Below are positions 1 to 12,337 of a DNA stretch of 64,000 bases, one piece after another. The notes under the pieces are model-generated. The model had not been told where the DNA came from and made no database searches. It worked only from the letters and a program-made list of their open reading frames with translations. The stretch is taken from contig NZ_FQUZ01000011.1 in NCBI RefSeq assembly GCF_900129055.1, positions 1 through 64,000 of the forward strand, given 5' to 3'. Each line of letters starts with the position of its first letter. Within the stretch, counting starts at the first letter, position 1. The DNA is from Lampropedia hyalina DSM 16112. Lineage in GTDB: Bacteria > Pseudomonadota > Gammaproteobacteria > Burkholderiales > Burkholderiaceae_C. Made by a program: the position numbers and the translations under genes.

Positions 1-230
1 CTGAGCTCGCGCCGTAATGCGGTCAATTCTTGGCGCTCAGCGGTGCTCAACGGTGCATCTGAAGACGTATCGCCGGTTTCATCAATTTGACTCTGGCGAA
101 CCCAGGTGCCAATGCTGGTGGCGTGGCATCCAAACTCTCGGGCAAGTTCAGCATGTGTGCGACCTGCTTTGGCCAGCTCAACAATTTGACTGCGAAACTC
201 AGGTGGATACTGCGGGCGTTTTGAAGACAT
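1..230 (-). mobile_element. IS3-family transposase OrfA, 5' part (runs off window)
   Basis: Reading the minus strand from the ATG at 228-230 gives a protein beginning MSSKRPQYPPEFRSQIVEL and continuing with AREFGCHATSIGTWVRQ, which is the N-terminal helix-turn-helix of IS3-family OrfA. About 76 codons are present and the frame is still open at base 1, so OrfB and the far IS end lie outside the window. The element's terminal repeat is found just upstream of the gene at 260-284, which is the normal IS3 arrangement. Family assignment is firm; the exact IS name cannot be given. Confidence 0.85.
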
Positions 231-259
231 GATGGACTCCTTCTTTGAGAAATATAAGG

Positions 260-284
260 TGTCCGGTCAATGGGGGGAACTTCA
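260..284. repeat. Terminal inverted repeat of the IS3-type element
   Basis: Read on the minus strand, the stretch starts TGAAGTTCCCCCCATTGACC. It begins with the TGA typical of IS3-family ends and lies about 30 bp upstream of orfA. To its right the sequence switches to a DprA-like reading frame, so base 284/285 is the probable insertion boundary. The partner repeat is outside the window, so the exact end is inferred. Confidence 0.6.
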
Positions 285-556
285 AGCTGCTCTACAGCAC
301 CTGACCAAGTGCCACTTTTACTTCCGATACTTGACTCCACAACGAGCGCAGCATCAGCCAACGCATAAATGAGCTTATTGCGCTGCATTGCCTGCCAACC
401 TTTAAAGCGTGCACTCGGATCATAAGATGAAACCAGCACGAGACGCCCGTCAATGAGCATATCGCGGTGCTCTCGATTCATGGTCATCTTTTCAAGGTCG
501 CCAGGCAAAACACCACAGGCTCTACCAGCCAGTACTATTGAAGAGCTCCTAGCCAA
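285..556 (-). pseudogene. DprA/Smf-like protein, internal fragment truncated by the IS
   Basis: The minus-strand frame reads LEKMTMNREHRDMLIDGRLV and then AMQRNKLIYALADAALVVES, followed by GTWSGAVEQL. The RNKLIYALADAALVVES block is the diagnostic Rossmann-fold motif of DprA-like DNA-processing proteins. The frame runs into the IS terminus at about 285 and loses its C-terminus. On the other side it lacks the N-terminal half of the domain and meets an unrelated plus-strand HTH fragment near 530. The piece is therefore a double-truncated remnant rather than a working gene. Confidence 0.65.
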
Positions 557-653
557 AGGGTTGAGTCAAACAGCCATCGCCCGTGAGCTCTGCGTCTCAC
601 GTCAAGCTGTGTCGGCTGCCATCAAACGGCACAAACACAGGGCAACTATCTGA
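531..653 (+). pseudogene. Helix-turn-helix protein, C-terminal remnant
   Basis: The plus-strand frame ends with EELLAKGLSQTAIARELCVS followed by RQAVSAAIKRHK, a textbook helix-turn-helix of the kind found in small plasmid or phage regulators. No credible start precedes it: the codons before ~530 are the reverse complement of the DprA-like remnant. It is probably the tail of a regulator whose 5' part was lost in a recombination at ~530. A functional short peptide cannot be excluded but is unlikely. Confidence 0.45.
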
Positions 654-763
654 CTTGAACGCGGACGACACTTGCAAGGCGCCCCATCAAAACCGAACTT
701 ACCGTCCTTGGGAGCACTCATGTGATGGCAGCTTTCGACCCTAAGCAGCCATTTGCTTTTCTC

Positions 764-800
764 AGTTGAAACATTTCAATATTTCAACTATCATTGAAAT
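764..800 (+). promoter_or_regulatory. Overlapping dyads, putative ArsR operator
   Basis: Three nested inverted repeats sit directly before arsR: AGTTGAAA (764-771) with TTTCAACT (782-789), TTGAAA (766-771) with TTTCAA (774-779), and ATTTCAAT (773-780) with ATTGAAAT (793-800). The last half-site touches the ATG. ArsR/SmtB repressors bind such AT-rich dyads, so autoregulation is expected. No clear Shine-Dalgarno sequence is visible between the dyad and the ATG. Confidence 0.6.
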
Positions 801-1154
801 ATGAGTGAAGAACAAATCATCAAGGCTTTGGCCGCACTGGCCCACTCCGTGCGGTTGAGTGTTTTTCGTGCCCTGGTAGTGGCAGGAGCCGATGGGCTTA
901 CCCCTTCGGTGCTCGCTGAACGGCTGGGTGTTCCTTCGACCGCACTGTCTTTCCATCTCAAAGAGTTGATGAATGCAGGCTTAGTACGTCAAGAGCGTGT
1001 GAGCCGTAATTTGTTTTATCGGGCTGCATATGACGAGATGAATGCGCTTCTTGGCTATCTCACAGAGAACTGCTGTTCAGGTGCTGATTGCGGTCAAGCC
1101 ACCACCACCAGTTGCTGCCCCATCGCTACGCAACCCACAAAGAAGGCGGGCTAA
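801..1154 (+). CDS. arsR: ArsR-family arsenite-responsive repressor
   Basis: This 117-residue winged-helix protein represses the ars operon and is released by As(III). The DNA-recognition helix region is [19 protein letters not shown] (residues ~38-56). The metalloid site is C-terminal: C91, C92 and C97 form a CC-x4-C cluster, resembling the Acidithiobacillus-type ArsR cysteine triad rather than the ELCVCDL helix-3 site of R773 ArsR. A further CC pair (105-106) follows. The ATG at 801 directly abuts an inverted repeat and has no obvious ribosome binding site. It is first in a tight operon, with the acr3 start 2 bases beyond its stop. Confidence 0.93.
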   Translation: MSEEQIIKALAALAHSVRLSVFRALVVAGADGLTPSVLAERLGVPSTALSFHLKELMNAGLVRQERVSRNLFYRAAYDEMNALLGYLTENCCSGADCGQATTTSCCPIATQPTKKAG

Positions 1155-1156
1155 GA

Positions 1157-2170
1157 ATGGGGGGCTTTGAACGCTTCCTCACCGTCTGGGTCGCTTTAGG
1201 CATCGCTGCGGGCGTTGCACTTGGCCTAGTCATGCCTGCCGCTTTTGAGTGGATTGCTGCGATGGAGTATGCGCAGGTCAACTTGGTTGTTGCAGTCTTT
1301 ATATGGGTAATGATTTACCCAATGATGATTCAAATTGACTGGGCTGCAGTCAAGGATGTGCGCAACAAGCCGCAGGGCTTGATGCTGACACTGGTGGTCA
1401 ATTGGCTCATCAAACCATTCACTATGGCTGCGCTTGGCGTGCTGTTCTTTGAGTACCTTTTTGCACCTTGGGTAGACCCAGCATCGGCAAGTGAATACAT
1501 CGCAGGCATGATTTTGTTGGGCGTTGCGCCCTGTACTGCGATGGTATTCGTGTGGAGTCAGTTGGTTAAAGGCGATGCCAACTACACCTTGGTACAGGTA
1601 TCCATCAATGACTTGGTGATGGTGGTCGCATTCGCTCCCATTGCTGCGTTTCTGCTTGGCGTGACCAATGTCTCAGTGCCTTGGGAAACATTGCTTCTGT
1701 CCACTGTTTTGTATGTTGTCCTGCCTTTGATTGCAGGTGTTTTGACACGAAGTTTTCTTCAGCGACAGTCAAATCTAGCCGTCAGCAACTTCGTGGCTGC
1801 ACTCAAACCTTGGTCTATTGTTGGCTTAATTGCCACCGTGGTTCTGCTGTTTGGATTTCAGGCGCAGACCATCATCGACAAACCATTGGTCATCGGCTTG
1901 ATTGCGATTCCCCTTGTACTTCAAACCTACGGCATCTTCTTCCTGAGCTGGTGGGGAGCAAAGCTGATGAAGCTCCCGCACGACATCGCTGGCCCTGCCT
2001 GTCTGATTGGAACCTCCAATTTCTTCGAGTTGGCGGTAGCTGTGGCTATCTCCCTATTTGGTTTGCACTCTGGAGCTGCACTGGCCACTGTGGTTGGTGT
2101 ACTGGTTGAGGTGCCCGTCATGCTCTCTCTCGTAGCCATGGTGAATGCATGGCGTCCTGCTCAAAAGTAA
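1157..2170 (+). CDS. acr3: ACR3-family arsenite efflux permease
   Basis: A 337-residue inner-membrane protein with about ten hydrophobic segments that exports arsenite using the proton motive force. Family hallmarks are the conserved cysteine in [13 protein letters not shown] (C126) and the C-terminal [13 protein letters not shown] segment with its conserved glutamate. The ATG at 1157, not an upstream in-frame ATG inside arsR, gives the usual family start ([14 protein letters not shown]) and sits 2 bases after the arsR stop. The arsC-arsH fusion follows after 3 bases, so the three genes are co-transcribed. Base composition is less GC-rich than in the chromosomal genes to the right, in line with acquisition on an island. 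Confidence 0.95.
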   Translation: MGGFERFLTVWVALGIAAGVALGLVMPAAFEWIAAMEYAQVNLVVAVFIWVMIYPMMIQIDWAAVKDVRNKPQGLMLTLVVNWLIKPFTMAALGVLFFEYLFAPWVDPASASEYIAGMILLGVAPCTAMVFVWSQLVKGDANYTLVQVSINDLVMVVAFAPIAAFLLGVTNVSVPWETLLLSTVLYVVLPLIAGVLTRSFLQRQSNLAVSNFVAALKPWSIVGLIATVVLLFGFQAQTIIDKPLVIGLIAIPLVLQTYGIFFLSWWGAKLMKLPHDIAGPACLIGTSNFFELAVAVAISLFGLHSGAALATVVGVLVEVPVMLSLVAMVNAWRPAQK

Positions 2171-2173
2171 CTT

Positions 2174-3310
2174 ATGTCCTGCGTCACCATCTATCACAAC
2201 CCCAACTGCGGCACGTCACGTAATACCCTGGCCATGATTCGCCAAAGTGGTGTGGAGCCAAACATCGTCGAATACCTCAAAACGCCACTAAGCCGTGTAG
2301 AGCTACAGGCTTTGCTTCAAGGTATGGCAATGGATGTACGTACGGTACTTCGCCAAAAAGGCACTCCTTATGACGAACTCGATTTAGGCAACTCCAAATG
2401 GACAGATGAACAGTTGCTCGATTTTGTCGAGCAACATCCCATCTTGCTCAATCGTCCTATCGTGGTGACTCCACTAGGCGTTCGTTTGTGCCGCCCATCA
2501 GAAGCAGTGCTTGGCATCTTGCCGAATGTTCAGATTGGCACATTCACCAAAGAGGATGGGGAAGTGGTGGAGATGCCCAAAGCAGCAAATCCTGGACAAC
2601 TTGGAGCGGAGTTCCCTGCCTTGGTAACTGAGTCGCATCAGGCCATTGATTTGAACCAACTGAAGGCCCCATTGCGAAGCATTCATGCTCCACGAATCTT
2701 GATGCTTTATGGCTCATTGCGAGAACGCTCGTACAGCAAGCTCCTGACACTTGAAGCTGCCCGTCTCTTGGAAGCCATGGGGGCAGAGGTGCGAATCTTT
2801 AACCCTGAAGGATTGCCTCAACCAGATGCAGCTCCCGCTGAACATCCCAAGGTGAAAGAACTACGCGACCTAGTGCGCTGGTGTGAAGGCATGGTTTGGA
2901 CTTCGCCCGAACGCCATGGAGCTATGACCGGCATCATGAAAAGCCAGATTGACTGGATACCGCTTTCCGAAGGTGCTGTTCGCCCGACGCAAGGAAAAAC
3001 GCTGGCTGTCATGCAGGTGTGTGGAGGGTCACAGTCTTTCAATGCCGTGAACCAATTGCGTGTGTTGGGCCGCTGGATGCGGTTGCTGACGATTCCGAAC
3101 CAAAGTTCTGTGGCTAAGGCTTACGAAGAATTTGCCGAGGATGGCCGAATGAAACCCTCGTCCTTCTATGACCGCGTTATAGATGTGATGGAGGAACTGG
3201 TGAAGTTCACGTTGCTGACCCGTGATGTGGCTCCGTACTTAGTTGACCGCTACAGCGAACGCAAGGAGGAGCTTGCCAAAATCCATGCCAAGAGATTGGC
3301 TGAAATGTGA
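2174..3310 (+). CDS. arsC-arsH: Fused arsenate reductase (ArsC) - organoarsenical NADPH-FMN oxidoreductase (ArsH)
   Basis: One uninterrupted 378-residue frame carries two enzymes. Residues 1-~135 are a glutaredoxin-coupled Ars[11 protein letters not shown] with catalytic C12, and R60, R94 and R107 at the same positions as in the R773 enzyme, so arsenate reduction should be intact. Residues ~170-378 are ArsH: the flavodoxin-like FMN loop GSLRERSYS (180-188), then [10 protein letters not shown] and [10 protein letters not shown]. ArsH oxidises trivalent methylarsenicals or reduces flavin/quinone with NADPH. A ~35-residue linker joins the domains. Both halves are close to full family length (141 and ~230), so this is a true fusion, not a frameshift artefact. 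It is the last gene of arsR-acr3-arsCH. Confidence 0.92.
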   Translation: MSCVTIYHNPNCGTSRNTLAMIRQSGVEPNIVEYLKTPLSRVELQALLQGMAMDVRTVLRQKGTPYDELDLGNSKWTDEQLLDFVEQHPILLNRPIVVTPLGVRLCRPSEAVLGILPNVQIGTFTKEDGEVVEMPKAANPGQLGAEFPALVTESHQAIDLNQLKAPLRSIHAPRILMLYGSLRERSYSKLLTLEAARLLEAMGAEVRIFNPEGLPQPDAAPAEHPKVKELRDLVRWCEGMVWTSPERHGAMTGIMKSQIDWIPLSEGAVRPTQGKTLAVMQVCGGSQSFNAVNQLRVLGRWMRLLTIPNQSSVAKAYEEFAEDGRMKPSSFYDRVIDVMEELVKFTLLTRDVAPYLVDRYSERKEELAKIHAKRLAEM

Positions 3311-3373
3311 AAATGGTAATGGCGGCTTTTGGCCGATAGCAGCCTCATTACAATATGAGGCAGATCAATCTCA

Positions 3374-4573
3374 TTACATTGAGCGCTTACTCGTCCATTC
3401 ATCAATCATGTTGGCCCAATCTTGCAGCATACCAGTGCGCTGTTCCCGGTACTCTGCCTTGTTATAAACCGCCCGTACTCCACGCTGCTCGTGTGCTAGG
3501 CACTTCTCAATCCAGTCCGTGTTGTACCCCGCCTCATGCAGCAAGGTGCTTGCGGTACGCCGCAAATCATGCGGCCCAAACTTAGCTAGTGGTTGCCCTT
3601 CTTTCTGTGCCAGCCGATAGGTCAAGGTCATCACCTGATTGAGCGTCGCGCTGCTCATGGGTAGGTCAGTGTCGTAACGAGATGGCAAGACATACTCGGA
3701 GCCACCCGCGAAGGTTTTCAGGGCGATGAAAATATCTAACACTTGTCGGGATAAAAACACCAAATGAGGATTGCGTCGTTTCATCCTCTCTTTCGGAATG
3801 GTCCATAACGCTTCGGTGAAGTTGATTTCGCTCCATTTTGCGTTAGTCAGCTCGCTCTTGCGCACCATCGTCAGCAGCAAAAGCTTTGCTGCTGCTCGGA
3901 TAGAAGGGGTCGTACCGATACGCTCAATGTATTGATACATCAAGCCGATTTCGTCTGGTGTAAGAGCTCGGTCACGCGGCTCAAATCGGGCGATGCTGGC
4001 TGGACGGACCAACTCTGCAGGGTTCTCTACCTTCTGGCCGCGCTCAATCGCCCAGCGGAAGATTTGCAGCACCAGCTCACGCGCATGCACTGCGGTGGCA
4101 GGAGCGCCACGCTCAACAATCCGATCCGTCAGCGCGCGCAGATCCTCGTGGCTAATTTCCTGTAGCTTCAGTTTGCCGAACGCCGGTAGCAACTCCCGCT
4201 CATAGACGGACCGGCGCATATCGCGTGTGGAATCCGCCATTTGATAGCCGCGCAGCCATTTCTGCGCCCAGGCATCAAAGGTATCAGCATCTTTGATACG
4301 AGCCTTGTCACGAGCTTTCTCTTTGGCTGGTGACTTGCCTGCGGCGATCATCTTTTTGGCTTCGCCCAGTTGCTCACGCGCTTCAGCCAATGTGATGCCG
4401 CCCAAGCCGTAGCGCCCAAACGTGATTGTCTCCTGCCTGCCGTGGATGCTGTAGTTGTAGCGAAACGAAATGGCACCAGCTGGCGTGACGGCAGCATAGA
4501 GGCCATCACAGTCATTCACCTTGTACAGCTTGTCCTGAGGTTTGAGATTGCGCAGCTTGGTATCGGTCAGCAT
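3374..4573 (-). CDS. Tyrosine recombinase (P4-type integrase)
   Basis: A 399-residue site-specific recombinase. The N-terminal ~90 residues are the arm-type DNA-binding domain (DUF4102) common in genomic-island integrases; the rest is the catalytic domain with R238 (in MVRKSE), H335 and R338 (HDLRRT), H361 and nucleophile Y370 (RAVYNKAEY). All five catalytic residues are present, so it should be active. It is transcribed away from guaA, and its start is ~300 bp from the guaA stop, a known insertion target of island integrases. Genes to its left (ars operon, IS debris) are presumably its cargo. It is probably the end gene of the island. Confidence 0.92.
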   Translation of the reverse strand: MLTDTKLRNLKPQDKLYKVNDCDGLYAAVTPAGAISFRYNYSIHGRQETITFGRYGLGGITLAEAREQLGEAKKMIAAGKSPAKEKARDKARIKDADTFDAWAQKWLRGYQMADSTRDMRRSVYERELLPAFGKLKLQEISHEDLRALTDRIVERGAPATAVHARELVLQIFRWAIERGQKVENPAELVRPASIARFEPRDRALTPDEIGLMYQYIERIGTTPSIRAAAKLLLLTMVRKSELTNAKWSEINFTEALWTIPKERMKRRNPHLVFLSRQVLDIFIALKTFAGGSEYVLPSRYDTDLPMSSATLNQVMTLTYRLAQKEGQPLAKFGPHDLRRTASTLLHEAGYNTDWIEKCLAHEQRGVRAVYNKAEYREQRTGMLQDWANMIDEWTSKRSM

Positions 4574-4598
4574 CAGAGGGGGCTCCAGATCTATAGAA

Positions 4599-4738
4599 AT
4601 ACCATGATTAAAAACTCAGAAAAAAATCAGTAAATATCCAGTAAAAACAATTGCTTATGTATTTTCAATACCATGCACAAACTGATTCGTTCGACATGGT
4701 ATCTATGAGCTTCATGGTATCTAGCCCCCATGATACCA
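4599..4738. repeat. Cluster of ATACCATG-type repeats upstream of the integrase
   Basis: The octamer ATACCATG occurs at 4599-4606 and 4668-4675, and inverted as CATGGTAT at 4695-4702 and 4713-4720. The last copy is part of a perfect dyad TGGTATC (4715-4721), 10-base spacer, GATACCA (4732-4738). The spacing and position between integrase and guaA suggest integrase arm sites, an excisionase/repressor operator, or an att core. Which of these applies cannot be decided from one junction. Confidence 0.5.
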
Positions 4739-4800
4739 AGTTTGATGCCATGAGAAATACATGCTTGGTGTTGCCTGAAGGTGCTAGACAATGCCAAACC

Positions 4801-4833
4801 AAAAAACAAAAAAGCCCGCAATTACGCGGGCTT
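4801..4833 (-). terminator. Rho-independent terminator of guaA
   Basis: On the minus strand a GCCCGC/GCGGGC stem (4814-4819 and 4826-4831, extended by AA/TT pairs) with a six-base loop is followed by TTTTTTGTTTTTTGG. It lies ~45 bp after the guaA stop. It also lies on the island side of the presumed att site, so it could have been brought in by the element to restore termination. Confidence 0.85.
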
Positions 4834-4879
4834 AGATGCTTTTTATGCCGTGTCGTGCCTGACTATGCCAGACGCGGGA

Positions 4880-6484
<1,605 letters not shown>

Positions 6485-6596
6485 GGGCGCGACCTTCCGG
6501 GGAAGAACTCAGGGTTGGGCGGTGGACAATAAAAACAAAGCACCGGGGGACGGTGCTGGCGGGGGATGATTCAAGGCAAGGCGACGGTGCGGTGCC

Positions 6597-6860
6597 TCAG
6601 TCGTCGGCATCGGGTGCGTAGTGCGGCTGCGCCCGGCGGTGTTTCTTCAACTGCCACGCGCCCAGACCAAAGAGGGCGACGGCGAGAAACTCGAACAGTA
6701 TCCAGAGGATGGCAGGCAGATGCCGGGTGTTGCCCGGAGCCACTGCCTGCAACAGCAGCACAAAGGAACTCACCAGCACCAGCAGCGACAGTCCGATCAA
6801 TGCCAGTCCGCGGGTGCGGTAGGGGGTGGGGACGGTGGCGGGCGGTGTGGTGGCACTCAT
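6597..6860 (-). CDS. Small two-helix membrane protein between guaB and guaA
   Basis: An 87-residue protein of unknown function. Two hydrophobic segments are visible, LALIGLSLLVLVSSFVLLLQ and an ILWILFEFLAVALFGLGAW stretch, followed by a short basic, then acidic tail. A TTG two codons upstream could also start translation, but GGAG is better spaced from the ATG at 6858-6860. It lies 17 bp downstream of guaB and ~110 bp upstream of guaA in the same direction, so it is probably carried on the gua transcript. No catalytic motif is seen; a role in purine synthesis is not implied. Confidence 0.7.
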   Translation of the reverse strand: MSATTPPATVPTPYRTRGLALIGLSLLVLVSSFVLLLQAVAPGNTRHLPAILWILFEFLAVALFGLGAWQLKKHRRAQPHYAPDADD

Positions 6861-6877
6861 ATGCAATCGCTCCGGTA

Positions 6878-8704
<1,827 letters not shown>

Positions 8705-8968
8705 CTACTCGTAGTGTGTCCACATGCGCAGTACTTTTATCGTGTTTTCCGATTGCAGCACTTCGTAGACCAGTCGGTGTTGAATGTTGATGCGTCTGGA
8801 GTAAGCACCAGCCAGATCACCGACAAGCTTCTCGTAAGGTGGTGGATTCTGGAAAGGATTTTCCGCCACGATAGCCAGCAGTGCCTGCGCTTTGTCCTTG
8901 AGCCCTGAAGCAGCAAGGTTGCGTGCGTCTTTCTGGGCTTGCTTGGTGAATACGACATGCCAAATCAC
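8705..8968 (-). CDS. yoeB: Txe/YoeB-family mRNA interferase toxin
   Basis: An 87-residue RelE-superfamily toxin that cleaves mRNA at the ribosomal A site. The catalytic set of E. coli YoeB is visible: E46 (in YEKLVG), R65 (QHRLVYEV) and a C-terminal histidine-tyrosine pair (WTHYE, H85-Y86). Translation begins at GTG (8966-8968), which overlaps the TGA of the antitoxin gene, so the pair is translationally coupled. Usual YoeB length is ~84, so it is complete. Confidence 0.9.
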   Translation of the reverse strand: MIWHVVFTKQAQKDARNLAASGLKDKAQALLAIVAENPFQNPPPYEKLVGDLAGAYSRRINIQHRLVYEVLQSENTIKVLRMWTHYE

Positions 8969-9207
8969 CAGTCAAGCTCCGTTGCGCAGGAGTCAATCGA
9001 CTCGGCCATCCCGGCCTTGATGGATTCGCGCATGCCTGGAACGGCAAGCAGGAAAAGTGTTTCTTGAATGGCAGTCCAATCCTCCTCCGATATCAACACG
9101 GCATTGCTGCGTTTGCCGGAGATGAGAATGGGACAATGCGATTGCGCGGCCTGATCCATGAGACGGTACAGGTTGGCACGAGCTTCGCTGGCAGTGAGAG
9201 TGGTCAT
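8965..9207 (-). CDS. yefM: YefM/Phd-type antitoxin
   Basis: An 80-residue antitoxin. The N-terminal part (TASEARANLYRLMDQA) is the Phd/YefM DNA-binding fold, which also represses the operon; the C-terminal acidic tail (ESIDSCATELDW) would wrap the toxin. The ATG at 9205-9207 follows GGAGTACCACC. A longer open frame runs upstream antisense to polA but is a shadow. Gene order antitoxin-toxin with a 3-base overlap is canonical. The pair sits between guaB and polA, two housekeeping genes. Confidence 0.9.
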   Translation of the reverse strand: MTTLTASEARANLYRLMDQAAQSHCPILISGKRSNAVLISEEDWTAIQETLFLLAVPGMRESIKAGMAESIDSCATELDW

Positions 9208-9417
9208 GGTGGTACTCCAAGGGTTTTGTAGAGCTTCGTCAAGGCTGAATCGTACGTAATTTCGTACCATTTTGCAAGTGCCGCTTGTAGCGCGAAAATG
9301 CCCATGATTTATCTGGCGTTGATTGGCTGCGAGACCGACTCGAATTTCCGCGCAAGGCATCACGCCCCACCACGTCATTGCGGCTTGCGCCGCAGTCGGC
9401 AGGGCACAATACGCGGC

Positions 9418-12204
9418 ATGACAGAACCCACTCCCACCCTTGTGCTGGTCGATGGCTCCAGCTACCTCTACCGTGCCTACCATGCCATGCCCGATTTGCG
9501 GGCTGTGCCCGGTGAGGCGGCCAGTGCGCCCACCGGGGCGATTCGTGGCATGGTGAACATGCTGCAATCGCTGCGCAAGGACAGCCCTGCGGTCTATGCC
9601 GCCTGTGTGTTCGATACCAGTGGCAGAACCTTCCGCGATGATCTGTACGCCGATTACAAGGCCACGCGCAGCCCCATGCCGGACGATCTGCGCAGCCAGA
9701 TCGTGCCCATTCACGAGGTCACGCGCCTGCTGGGCTGGCCGGTGCTGGCGGTGGAAGGGGTGGAGGCCGACGACGTGATCGGCACGCTGGCAACCCAGGC
9801 CGCACAACAGGGCATGCAGGTGCTGATTTCCAGCGGCGACAAGGACCTGGCGCAACTGGTGAACGAGCAAATCAGCATCATCGACACCATGAATGGCAAA
9901 CGCCGCGACATGGCCGGGGTACTGGCCGAATTCGGCGTGCCGCCCGAGCGCATGATCGACTACCAGACGCTGGTGGGCGATGCGGTGGACAACGTGCCCG
10001 GTGTGGCCAAGGTCGGCCCCAAGACTGCCGCCAAATGGCTGGCCGAATACGGCTCGCTGGAGAACCTGCTGCAAAACGCTGCCAGCATCAAGGGCGTGGC
10101 GGGGCAGAATCTGCGCGATGCCGTGGACTGGCTGCCGACGGCGCGGCAACTCGTCACCATCAAGACCGATGTGGCCGGCTTGCCTGCCGTGCAGCAATTG
10201 CCGCTGGCGCAGCCGGATGCGCAGGCGTTGCGCCCGTTCTACCAGCAGTATGGCTTCCGCAGTCTGGCGCAGCAGCTTTCCCCGCCCGCCGCTGCCGCAA
10301 CGGTGGAGCACGCAGCGCGGACGGCGGACTTGTTTGGCGAGGACGAAGGCACGGCTTCGGCCTCCTCAGAGGAGGCACTGCCATTGCCCGGCTTCCACGG
10401 CCAGCCCGATTACCACACGATTCTGGACTGGGACACGCTGGAGCAGCATCTGGCCGAATGGCAACAGGCCCCCCTGGTGGCCATCGATACCGAAACCACC
10501 TCGCTGGATTCGATGCAGGCGCAGATCGTCGGCATCAGCGTCAGCACCCGTCCGGGCCGGGGGGCCTACATTCCACTGGGGCACGACTATGCGGGCGCGC
10601 CGGAGCAATTGCCGCTGGAGGCGGTGCTGGCCAAACTCAGGCCCTGGCTGGAAGATGCGCGCCATGCCAAGCTGGGCCAGCACATCAAGTACGACCGCCA
10701 TGTGTTCGCCAACCACGGCATCGAGGTGCAGGGCTTCTTGCACGACACCATGCTGCAAAGCTATGTGCTGGAGGTACACCGCCCGCACAATCTGCAAAGT
10801 CTGGCCGAACGCCACACCCAGCGGCAGGGCACGGCCTATGAAGACCTGTGCGGCAAGGGCGCGAACCAGATTTCCTTCAGTCAGGTGGCGGTGGAGCAGG
10901 CCGCCCATTACGCCTGTGAAGATGCCGACCAGACCTTCGATGTTCACAGCGTACTGTGGCCGCGCCTGCTGGCCGATGACAGACTGCGTGGCATCTACGA
11001 ACTGGAGATCGCCACCAGCGAAGTGCTGTACCGCATGGAACGCCACGGCGTGCGCATCGACGCGCAGCAACTGGCAACGCAGAGCCACGAACTGGGCCAG
11101 CGCATCGTCGCACTGGAGCAGCAGGCGTATGAACTGGCCGGGCAGACTTTCAACCTGGGCAGTCCCAAGCAACTGGCGGAAATATTCTTCGACAAGCTGG
11201 GTATGCCGGTGGTGAAGAAAACCGCCACCGGCGCGCGCAGTACCAACGAAGAAGTGCTGGAAAAACTCGCCGACGACTACCCGCTGCCCGCCCGCATTCT
11301 GGAGCACCGCAGTCTGGCCAAGCTCAAGAGCACCTACACCGACAAACTTGCGCAACTGGCCCTGCCGCGCACCGGGCGCGTGCACACGCACTATGCGCAG
11401 GCCGTGGCGGTGACGGGGCGGCTCTCCAGCGTGGAGCCGAACCTGCAAAACATCCCGGTGCGCACCCCGGAAGGCCGCCGCATCCGCGAAGCCTTCATTG
11501 CCGCACCCGGCGCGAAGATCGCCAGTGCCGACTACAGCCAGATCGAGTTGCGCATCATGGCGCACCTCAGCGGTGACGAAGCCCTGCTCAAGGCCTTTGC
11601 CGAAGGCCGCGACATCCACCGCGCCACCGCCGCCGAAGTGTTCGGCGTGTCGCTGGAGCAGGTCAGCAGCGAGCAACGCCGCTATGCCAAGGTCATCAAC
11701 TTCGGGCTGATCTACGGCATGGGCGCATTCGGTCTCGCCAAGAACCTGGGCATCGACCACACTGCCGCCCGCAACTACATCGACCGCTACTTTGAACGCT
11801 ACCCCGGCGTGCGCCGCTACATGGACGAGACCAAGGCCCTCGCCAAGGAGCAGGGCTATGTGGAGACGGTATTTGGCCGCCGCCTCTACCTGCCGGAAAT
11901 CAACTCCCCCAACGGCCCGCGCCGCGCCGGTGCGGAACGCGCCGCCATCAACGCCCCCATGCAGGGCACGGCCGCCGACCTCATCAAGAAAAGCATGGTG
12001 GCGGTGCAGGCCGTGCTCGACCGCGAAATGCCACACATTGCCATGATGATGCAGGTACACGACGAACTGGTGTTCGAGGTGCCCGAAGCCGAGGTGGACT
12101 GGCTGCGCCAGCGCATCCCGGCAGTCATGGCCGAAGTCGCCACGCTGAAAGTGCCCCTGGTGGCCGAACTGGGCGTGGGCGACAACTGGGAGCAGGCGCA
12201 TTGA
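9418..12204 (+). CDS. polA: DNA polymerase I
   Basis: A 928-residue polymerase for repair and Okazaki-fragment processing. The N-terminal ~300 residues are the 5'-3' exonuclease (LVLVDGSSYLYRAYHAM at the start). The 3'-5' proofreading domain has its motif AIDTETTSLD with D357 intact. The polymerase domain has motif A DYSQIELRIM (D705) and motif C VHDE (D882). The ATG at 9418 is chosen because the MTEPTPTLVLVDGSS start matches the family; 40 upstream codons in the same frame are unrelated. All three activities appear intact. Confidence 0.97.
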   Translation: MTEPTPTLVLVDGSSYLYRAYHAMPDLRAVPGEAASAPTGAIRGMVNMLQSLRKDSPAVYAACVFDTSGRTFRDDLYADYKATRSPMPDDLRSQIVPIHEVTRLLGWPVLAVEGVEADDVIGTLATQAAQQGMQVLISSGDKDLAQLVNEQISIIDTMNGKRRDMAGVLAEFGVPPERMIDYQTLVGDAVDNVPGVAKVGPKTAAKWLAEYGSLENLLQNAASIKGVAGQNLRDAVDWLPTARQLVTIKTDVAGLPAVQQLPLAQPDAQALRPFYQQYGFRSLAQQLSPPAAAATVEHAARTADLFGEDEGTASASSEEALPLPGFHGQPDYHTILDWDTLEQHLAEWQQAPLVAIDTETTSLDSMQAQIVGISVSTRPGRGAYIPLGHDYAGAPEQLPLEAVLAKLRPWLEDARHAKLGQHIKYDRHVFANHGIEVQGFLHDTMLQSYVLEVHRPHNLQSLAERHTQRQGTAYEDLCGKGANQISFSQVAVEQAAHYACEDADQTFDVHSVLWPRLLADDRLRGIYELEIATSEVLYRMERHGVRIDAQQLATQSHELGQRIVALEQQAYELAGQTFNLGSPKQLAEIFFDKLGMPVVKKTATGARSTNEEVLEKLADDYPLPARILEHRSLAKLKSTYTDKLAQLALPRTGRVHTHYAQAVAVTGRLSSVEPNLQNIPVRTPEGRRIREAFIAAPGAKIASADYSQIELRIMAHLSGDEALLKAFAEGRDIHRATAAEVFGVSLEQVSSEQRRYAKVINFGLIYGMGAFGLAKNLGIDHTAARNYIDRYFERYPGVRRYMDETKALAKEQGYVETVFGRRLYLPEINSPNGPRRAGAERAAINAPMQGTAADLIKKSMVAVQAVLDREMPHIAMMMQVHDELVFEVPEAEVDWLRQRIPAVMAEVATLKVPLVAELGVGDNWEQAH

Positions 12205-12337
12205 CGGCAGGGTTGTTCGGCTCCATCCAACGGCTGGTTCTGTCGATATGGCAAAAATGTATTTCCCACGGCGAGGCGAAAGCGGTCTGATACGGGATTG
12301 AACAGGGCACGGCCCTTCTGACACTGGGAGCAATACC

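Noticed and set aside
599..800. CRISPR-like or tandem repeats before arsR
   Set aside because: Only short inverted repeats of operator type are present; no regular direct repeats with spacers.
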